Shown one piece after another: positions 57,484 to 64,000 of a stretch of DNA of 64,000 bases. The stretch is taken from assembly GCF_040183065.1 (NCBI RefSeq), contig NC_091119.1, forward strand, positions 199,436,543-199,500,542. The letters run 5' to 3'. Made by a program: the position numbers and the translations under genes. The stretch comes from Periplaneta americana (Eukaryota; Arthropoda; Insecta; Blattodea; Blattidae). The notes beneath the pieces are model-generated. The model had not been told where the DNA came from, ran no database searches, and saw only the letters and a list, made by a program, of their open reading frames with translations. Position 1 is the first letter of the stretch. Each line of letters opens with the position of its first letter.

Positions 57484-58656
57484 ATGTCAATTGATGGCCA
57501 CAGGAGCAAGCGCGCGCTTTAGAGCCCAGGAGAGCCTGAGCGCTTTACAGCGGAAAGGAAAGAGACAGACGAAAGAGGTGGTATATGCCGCTTGGTCGAG
57601 CTATATTCAGGGATGGCCAGCACTGATTCAATGGATAAAGGGAAGAGAACTTATTAAAACTGTATCCATGGTAATTTTTAGATTTGCCTGAGAAGTATAA
57701 GTGCATTATAAGAATGTAAGTTTTTAATTTTAATGTTCATTTTTCACAAGTTTGATTTTTTTATTCAAAATAAATATTTTCTCAACTTTTCGTATAGAAA
57801 AGTGAAATTTTCAGGTATAGGCCTATGTATTTAGTAGCCTTACAGAATGTTTTCGTAAATCTAATATACCGTATATTAGTTACGTATTACTGAAGATAGT
57901 GTATTGAAAATTTTGAAAATATTAGCATGGAAATTGTTTGTAAGAAAATGAGTTAACAAAGCAACTACTGTTACATCATAAGCAAAAGATACGTGCCCAT
58001 GTGTTGTAGAAATGTCAGCTCTATAGCTTTAGCACATTTCGAGAAAATAATTCAATATTCTGATGATAGGAAGTTGCTCACCAATATCACCTTAAAAGCA
58101 TAATGGGATAAGAGTTTTGTTATGTAATATTAGTTACACTTAAAAGAGATACAGTACCTAGGTAACTTTGCTTTGTACTGTAATATTGTTTTGATTAGTT
58201 TATTGATTACTTTTGTAAGGCTAAAGATACCATCAATATAAATTCAACTTATCATGTCATACTCAATCTCTTTCTTTGGAATATCACTTTCTTTATGAAT
58301 GATGTGTTTCATTCACTTAATACAGTATAATATTATACTACTATGGAATTTAAGTGAATATTCCTTCTTAACTCTCTATTATGTTATTAAGATTTAAAAC
58401 ACAAGTGCTGCAATACTAAGAAATCAGTGTTAGTACTTTTGTTTTATAGACAATATAGATAATATTAAACAGAAAGAAGCCATTTAAAAATAACGACATA
58501 AAATTTCACGTTCCGTTTGAAGTTTGTGCACCACTGTTTTCTTAATCCAACAGGTTACTTATTCATATACACACCCTTCCCCTTTCCATACATAGCTCTT
58601 GCTGCCCGCGCACGACGTCAAGGTCAGAAAAATGCGCTTGCTTTGACAACACTGGG
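57484..58656 (+). repeat. 1.17-kb dispersed repeat Q, copy 2
   Basis: Inverted counterpart of 41950-43104. It shares GGAGCAAGCGCGCGCTTTAG, CCTGAGCGCTTTACAGCGGA, TATATTCAGGGATGGCCAGC, many AT-rich blocks and the CGACGTCAAGGTCAGAAAAA end. Frames across it are short and not conserved as protein between copies in any obvious way. Confidence 0.8.
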
Positions 58657-58782
58657 CTACCGTACAAACTGCTTCATTACAAACCAGATGGAAGGAGATT
58701 AGTTTTGTTTTTAGTATCAATATTACTGTTATATCGTTTAACAACTGGCATTACTGTTACTACTACTTTTTTATTTTTTATT

Positions 58783-59027
58783 TTGTTGGATTATTTTACG
58801 ACGCTGCAACAAAATCTAAGTTATTTAGCGTCTGAATGATATGAAGGTGATAATGCCGGTGAAATGAGTCCGGAGTCCAGCACCGAAAGTTACCCAGCAT
58901 TTGCTCCTATTGGATTGAGGGAAAACCCCGGAAACACTTCAACCAGGTAACTTGCACCGACCGGGATTCGAACCCGGGCCACCTGGTTTCGCGGCCAGAC
59001 GCGCTGACCGTTACTCCACAGCTGTGG

Positions 59028-59030
<3 letters not shown>
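58783..59030 (-). mobile_element. tRNA-derived SINE, family S1, copy 2
   Basis: The reverse strand starts CCACAGCTGTGGAGTAACGG and TCAGCGCGTCTGGCCGCGAA (A box), then GGGTTCGAATCCCGGTCGG (perfect B box), then TTTCCGGGGTTTTCCC and ACTCATTTCACCGGCATTAT to the AAAATAATCC end. It is abutted at its head by (ACT)n(ACC)n. Confidence 0.85.
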
Positions 59031-59089
<59 letters not shown>

Positions 59090-59093
59090 CACC
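59031..59093. repeat. (ACT)n(ACC)n microsatellite
   Basis: About 17 ACT units then 4 ACC units at the head of the SINE. S/Y/V homopolymer frames here are artefacts. Confidence 0.95.
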
Positions 59094-59154
59094 TTGCATC
59101 TTATTTCACTCAAAAAAAAAATAAATATCTGATACCAACTATTATGAGTTGAAT

Positions 59155-60440
59155 ATTAATTTTCTACAGTATTGCTGATTCCGCCGATGCTACAATATTG
59201 CTGATTTCACCAATCCTACAGTATTGTTGATTCTACCAATCCTACGGTATTGCTGATTCTTCCAATGCTACAGTATTGTTGATTCTACCAATGCTACAGT
59301 ATTGCTGATTCTACTAATGCTACAGTATTGCTGATTCTACCAATACTACAGTATTGCTGATTCCACCAATGCTACAGTATTGCTGATTCTACTAATGCTA
59401 CAGTATTGCTGATTCTACCAATACTATAGTATTTGTAATTCCGCCAATGCCACAGTACAGTATTGCTGATTCTTCCAATGCTACAGTATTGTTGATTCTA
59501 CCAATGCTACAGTATTGTTGATTCTTCCAATGCTACAGTATTGTTGATTCTTCCAATGCTACAGTATTGCTGATTCCACCAATGCTACAGTATTGCTGAT
59601 TCTACTAACGCTACAGTATTGCTGATTCTACCAATACTATAGTATTTGTAATTCCGCCAATGCCACAGTACAGTATTGCTGATTCCGCCAATGCCACAGT
59701 ACAGTATTGCTGATTCCACCAATGCTATAGTATTGCTGATTCTACTAATGCTACAGTATTGCTGATTCTACTAATGCTACAGTATTGCTGATTCCACCAA
59801 TGCTACAGTATTGTTGATTCTAGTAATGCTACAGTATTGCTGATTCCACCAATGCTACAGTATTGCTGATTCTACTAATGCTGCAGTATTGCTGATTCTA
59901 CCAATACTATAGTATTTGTAATTCCGCCAATGCCACAGTACAGTATTGCTGATTGCGCCAATGCATTCCGCCAATGCCACAGTACAGTATTGCTGATTCC
60001 ACCAATGCTATAGTATTGCTGATTCTACTAATGCTACAGTATTGCTGATTCTACCAATACTATAGTATTTGTAATTCCGCCAATGCCACAGTACAGTATT
60101 GCTGATTCCGCCAATGCATTCCGCCAATGCCACAGTACAGTATTGCTGATTCCACCAATGCTATAGTATTGCTGATTCTACTAATGCTACAGTATTGCTG
60201 ATTATACCAATACTATAGTATTTGTAATTCCGCCAATGCCACAGTACAGTATTGCTGATTCCGCCAATGCTACAGTATTGCTGATTCCACCAATACTATA
60301 GTATTGCTGATTCTACTAATGCTACAGTATTTCTGATTTTACCAATGCTATAGTATTTGTGATTCCGCCAATGCTACAGTATTGCTGATTCCGCCAATGC
60401 TACAGTATTGCTGATTCCGCCAGTCCTTGCTACAGAATTT
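59155..60440. repeat. 26-bp minisatellite (ACAGTATTGCTGATTC type)
   Basis: About 48 tandem units of ACAGTATTGCTGATTCCACC plus AATGCT. A longer variant block (ACTATAGTATTTGTAATTCC then GCCAATGCCACAGTACAG) returns at about 59425, 59635, 59905, 60055 and 60210, so part of the array expanded as a higher-order unit. Two inserts of GCCAATGCATTCC (59955 and 60110) mark a duplicated segment. Confidence 0.95.
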
Positions 60441-61127
60441 TGTAGTGAAGTGAAAGGGAAAGTTTTCTAAAACGACTTAATACTTTGACTGTAGGATGTT
60501 GCTTTCCAGATAAAATATTCTTTTTGAGTTAATCTAAAAAACTTGGTAGTCTCACAGATATGCCACTTGCTGAGTGCCAGTTGATAGCCACCTGTTCCCA
60601 ATCGTTTTCACTTGACGGGACGTCAGTCGTCACGCAATGGATATAATTGCCTCACGAAGTTAGTGCCCAGCATTCGTCTTCACGAAGCGGCCGATCTGTT
60701 TATGAAGACATTTTTTTTCTAGGGCAGGTGTGAATTGTGTACAACGCAAGTGAGTGGACGGGTGTAAGAGGTTACAGCATCATGTTGTACGATGAAAGTG
60801 GAGAATTTCTGGTGCTGTCCATCCTGCGATAGAACTTGTTTTTCTGTCTTAGACACATCGTGTTCCTCCGTGCTGTTTCTTATCCGGGCTGCCCCATTTA
60901 AGAGCAACATCGCCGACTCTTCTTTGTGATATAATTACCAATATAGGCCTACATATAGGACACAAAACAGGAGCGCGGGAAGAGGGGATTCAGCAATGGC
61001 TTTTGTCTGTAGCTTGTAGTTTAATACAGGGTTCATATTTTTTTTCTCTATGCAGTTAGATCGTAATTTGTCTAAATTCCAATACCAAGAGGAAGTAAGG
61101 TAGGTACAGTTGGGAAAAGATCCGAGA
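60441..61127. other. No recognised feature
   Basis: The 63-residue minus-strand frame at 60719-60910 has no domain I recognise. Nothing else supported. Confidence 0.4.
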
Positions 61128-61128
61128 A

Positions 61129-61130
61129 AT

Positions 61131-61192
<62 letters not shown>

Positions 61193-61325
61193 TTTATTTA
61201 ACCTGGCAGTATTGAGGCCATACGGCCTTCTCTAACACTCAACCTGGAGTAAAACTACATTACAAAAAACATTACAAATTTACAAAGTACACTACAATTT
61301 TACAAACAAAACTGAATAAGATAAC

Positions 61326-61372
<47 letters not shown>

Positions 61373-61500
61373 TTTATTTAACCTGGCAGTATTGAGGCCA
61401 TACGGCCTTCTCTAACACTCAACCTGGAGTAAAACTACGTTACAAAAAACATTACAAATTTACAAAGTACACTACAATTTTACAAACAAAACTGAATAAG

Positions 61501-61540
<40 letters not shown>

Positions 61541-61668
61541 TTTATTTAACCTGGCAGTATTGAGGCCATACGGCCTTCTCTAACACTCAACCTGGAGTAA
61601 AACTACGTTACAAAAAACATTACAAATTTACAAAGTACACTACAATTTTACAAACAAAACTGAATAAG

Positions 61669-61726
<58 letters not shown>
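61129..61726 (-). repeat. Tandem triplication of LINE 3'-UTR tail plus (AAT)n
   Basis: Three copies starting GATTTATTTAACCTGGCAGT (61191, 61371 and 61539) carry the GAGGCCATACGGCCTTCTCT box, AACCTGGAGTAAAACTAC and ACAAACAAAACTGAATAAGA. Each is separated by an (AAT)n array (61129-61190, 61325-61370, 61503-61538), with another after the last (61671-61726). Copies are almost identical, so the amplification is recent. Confidence 0.95.
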
Positions 61727-61728
<2 letters not shown>

Positions 61729-61862
61729 TGTAAACAACAAGTAAGTAGAAATCAGACATAATATATAACATACACAAAGAAAGGAGAAAGCATAATAAAA
61801 TGTAAACAGCAGGTCAAAATAAATGAGACATACAAAGTATAAAAAATAAGAAAAGTATTTAC

Positions 61863-61905
<43 letters not shown>

Positions 61906-61946
61906 GTAAATAATAATATTAATGGTAAATAATAATAATAATGGTA

Positions 61947-61977
<31 letters not shown>

Positions 61978-61993
61978 GTAAATAATAATAATG

Positions 61994-62049
<56 letters not shown>

Positions 62050-62058
62050 GTAGTGCAG
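61727..62058. repeat. (AAT)n-rich tract
   Basis: (AAT)n at 61861-61903 and, with TGGTAAAT interruptions repeated four times, to 62048. A short AT-rich spacer precedes it. Confidence 0.9.
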
Positions 62059-62503
62059 TACAAACTTGGACTCTCACTTTGCGAGAGGAACAGAGATTAA
62101 GGGTGTTTGAGAATAAGGTTCTTAGGAAAATATTTGGGGCTAAGAGGGATGAAGTTACAGGAGAATGGAGAAAGTTACACAATGGAGAGCTGCATGCATT
62201 GTATACTTCACCTGACATAATTAGGAACATAAAATCCAGACGTTTAAGATGGGCAGGACATGTAGCACGTATGGGCGAATCCAGAAATGCATATAGAGTG
62301 TTAGTTGGGAGGCCGTAGTGAAAAAGACCTTTGGGGAGGCTGAGGCGTAGGTGGGAAGATAATATTAAAATGTATTTGAGGGAGGTGGAATATGATGGTA
62401 GAGACTGGATTAATCTTGCTCAGGATAGGGACCAATGGCGGGCTTATGTGAGGGCGGCAATGAACCTCCGGGTTCCTTAAAAGCCAGTAAGTAAGTAAGT
62501 ACA
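62059..62503 (+). mobile_element. LINE-A copy 10
   Basis: Plus-strand C-terminus from [20 protein letters not shown] through [19 protein letters not shown]. An in-frame TAG (62316-62318, GAG to TAG) interrupts GRPEGKR; the frame then continues to the family stop at 62478-62480. Tail AAGCCAGTAAGTAAGTAAGT. The 5' end starts at an (AAT)n tract. Confidence 0.9.
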
Positions 62504-62835
62504 AACATACAATGAATACAATATTTTTAGGTACACACAGTAAGGAAAATTATGATTATATATAGCTCAAGTTATCACATTATAGATATAACTTATCATT
62601 ATCAGGAGATATGAAAACAAAACTATAAAATAAGTTAAATGTCACTAGAACATTAAAAAAAATGTGAATACTTGGAAACATGCAATACAACACTTGTCAT
62701 AATAGTAAGTTAGTTTGGCAACTCGTCATAAGATAATTTTCTAACTCGGATTTGAAAGATTTCAATGTTCGGCAGCACAGAATGATTCTCTAAAAGCGTG
62801 AAAAAATTAAACCGGAAATAGAAGATGATCTACAA
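62504..62835. other. No recognised feature
   Basis: AT-rich spacer; nothing supported. Confidence 0.4.
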
Positions 62836-62925
62836 CAGTGTTTCTCAACCGCCGGGCCGCGACCCTGGCATCAATTATGTCGGGTTGCGAGATATTCTCC
62901 TGAAATTTGTGAGTTTACTTTTCTA
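62836..62925 (+). mobile_element. hAT left terminus (Charlie/SPIN-like)
   Basis: CAGTGTTTCTCAACCGCCGG followed by GCCGCGACCC matches the general pattern of many hAT ends (CAGnGnTTCTCAACC..CGCGACCC). No right terminus was found before the window ends, and ATCTACAA on the left has no visible partner. Length inside the window unknown. Confidence 0.55.
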
Positions 62926-63078
62926 AGCATTTGTCATGAATAGATATTTTATGGTGGAAATATTCTTAGGAGAATAATTTTCGTGATTGTATCGAAAAAC
63001 GAGATCCAGTTCGTCTCTGAACTCTAAATTCTAAAATCTAACTAAATAACATCCGTGTATATTATTTTAATGTACCGA

Positions 63079-63385
63079 AGTTAGGCCTACATATGAAGTT
63101 TAAATGCAGATATTCAGCGTCGTCGTACGATGAAAGAGTAGTGTAACGGAGAAAAATTCTCTCCGGCACCGGGATTTGAACCCGGGTTTTCAGCTCTACG
63201 TACTGATGCTTTATCCACTAAGCCATATCGGATACCCATCCCTATGTCGGATCGAATCGTCTCAGTTTAAATTCCACCTCTTGGGTTCCCTCTAGTGGCC
63301 TGCCCTCTGCACTACGTCATAGATGTCTATGAACGTAGGACAATGTCCACATATGTGCGGAGGTGGAAACTTCATATGTACTTTG
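63079..63385 (-). mobile_element. tRNA-derived SINE, family S3
   Basis: The reverse strand holds GATATGGCTTAGTGGATAAA (A box), a short anticodon-arm region and CCCGGGTTCAAATCCCGG (B box), then GGAGAGAATTTTTCTCCGTT. Sequence upstream of the tRNA-like part (63251-63385) has no tRNA similarity. ACATATGAAGTTT occurs in inverted orientation at both edges (63088-63100 and 63369-63381). Confidence 0.7.
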
Positions 63386-63402
63386 GTACGTTAATAGTAC
63401 AT

Positions 63403-64000
63403 TATGCAACGAACCTATAATGAAGGTAATTAAGAAGCGAGTATGGATATTTATGAAACTCGCTTGCGCTCGTTTCATAATTTTCATACGAGCTTCTTAA
63501 TTACCATTATAGGCGAGTTTCATACTACTTTTTATGCTTGTCCATATTTCTAACTTGATATGATTAATTTTCTTTGTGTCTGACCTTGACCAATGTCCCG
63601 TATGTTGTGAGATGTGCGCAGACGCGAAAGTATTGATTTTTTCCGAGGAACAGATGTTCACATTGACCTTGCTAGGCCATAAGAACCTACAGAGATAACA
63701 TTGAAATTAAATTAGACATTGAAAAATGAGATGACAAATTGAATTTATTTGAATATTATTTACAATTAACGCTAATTATTATAGTAACAGAACATAACCT
63801 TCTGCGACAGTATTGGATTTCCAGCCTCTGTGACTTTTCGCTAATTCTCTTTCGACTGCATATCCGAGAATAATCGATACTTGCGGTTTTATAACGGTAG
63901 AAAGCTGACCTGTCATTGGCTGAACAGTTGTAACCTGAGTCGTCATTGGCTGAAAGACCTGACCTTTAATGAGTAGGTGTACTTTAATGACATGCATTAA
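63403..64000 (-). mobile_element. Tyrosine-recombinase-like element, copy 2
   Basis: Reverse-orientation relative of 23366-24022. Palindrome 63403-63524 with arms of about 58 bp, then the TIR-like ACTTTTTATGCTTGTCCAT, a shared GTGCGCAGACGCGAAAGTAT block and the protein tail. The element runs off the window edge. Confidence 0.6.
63779..63997 (-). pseudogene. Tyrosine recombinase-like C-terminus, copy 2
   Basis: The 72-residue minus-strand frame ends SIILGYAVERELAKSHRGWK, then SNTVAEGYVLLL and stop. Relative to the copy at 23498-23611 most codon differences keep the same or a similar residue. The Tyr in AEGY would be the nucleophile of a tyrosine recombinase. Upstream residues (KGQVFQPMTTQVTTVQPMTG) are repetitive and not recognisably recombinase. 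The upper part of the protein is not in the window. Confidence 0.45.

Noticed and set aside
58950..59030. Functional tRNA gene on the minus strand
   Set aside because: A and B boxes are good, but acceptor and anticodon stems do not pair properly and the tRNA-like part is joined to a long conserved SINE body repeated at 39294.
59155..60440. CRISPR-like array
   Set aside because: No spacers; contiguous 26-bp tandem repeats in a eukaryotic genome.
63165..63250. Functional tRNA gene on the minus strand
   Set aside because: Strong A and B boxes, but no convincing acceptor stem, and it continues into SINE sequence.

Overview
This is an AT-rich stretch of insect nuclear genome, most likely from a cockroach (Blattodea, Periplaneta-like). 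That assignment rests on remembered resemblance of the dominant LINE protein tail, the THAP-bearing P-type elements and the tRNA-derived SINEs to cockroach sequence; no search could be run. I found no intact host gene. Nearly every long open frame is either a retrotransposon remnant or an artefact of a stop-poor low-complexity tract. One short splice-bounded open block (52655-52767) is the only non-repeat exon candidate, and it is weak.

Layout. 0-3.4 kb: LINE tails, (TTTA)n tracts and a dispersed element holding an 18-bp tandem array. 3.4-4.2 kb: left part of a Tc1/mariner-like element. 4.2-9.5 kb: three P-superfamily-like elements with terminal inverted repeats, two of them in tandem at one target site, two encoding THAP-like N-termini. 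9.87-10.83 kb: a decayed hAT element of the GTF2IRD2/EPM2AIP1 type with target duplication. 10.85-12.8 kb: a degenerate ~20-bp satellite. 13.2-15.3 kb: a polypyrimidine array. 16.2-17.25 kb: a chimera of two LINE families. 17.30-19.73 kb: a mariner-type shell holding a second hAT copy, itself holding a LINE tail and a LINE fragment. 20-23.3 kb: mostly unassigned, with a mariner deletion derivative at 21.97-22.94. 23.4-24.0 kb: an element with a tyrosine-recombinase-like C-terminus and a terminal palindrome, seen again at 49.5 and 63.4 kb.

25-32.3 kb: SINE, three LINE-A copies, a second P-like copy and a near-perfect 71-bp-arm hairpin. 33-35.2 kb: other LINE tails and a hAT transposase remnant. 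37.6-38.4 kb: a (GATAT)n array split by a LINE insertion. 38.94-40.34 kb: a 1.4-kb TIR element with GTAC ends, containing a tRNA-derived SINE. 41.2-43.1 kb: a perfect-TSD hAT MITE and one half of a 1.15-kb inverted dispersed pair (other half 57.5-58.66 kb). 43.8-46.2 kb: the longest LINE-A copy and another in tail-to-tail orientation. 47.04-49.52 kb: a 2.5-kb polypyrimidine/polypurine array. 50.14-50.60 kb: a 463-bp inverted repeat with tRNA-like ends. 51.4-52.4 kb: a T-rich array. 53.84-54.18 kb: a TTAA MITE. 55-57 kb: more LINE tails. 59.1-60.4 kb: a 26-bp minisatellite. 61.1-62.5 kb: a tandemly amplified LINE tail with (AAT)n, then LINE-A. 62.8-64 kb: hAT end, tRNA-derived SINE and recombinase element.

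The parts do not cooperate as a pathway. The window records successive insertions, whose order can be read from nesting: mariner shell, then hAT, then LINEs. Ten fragments belong to a single LINE family (called LINE-A here) with a (GTAA)n tail.
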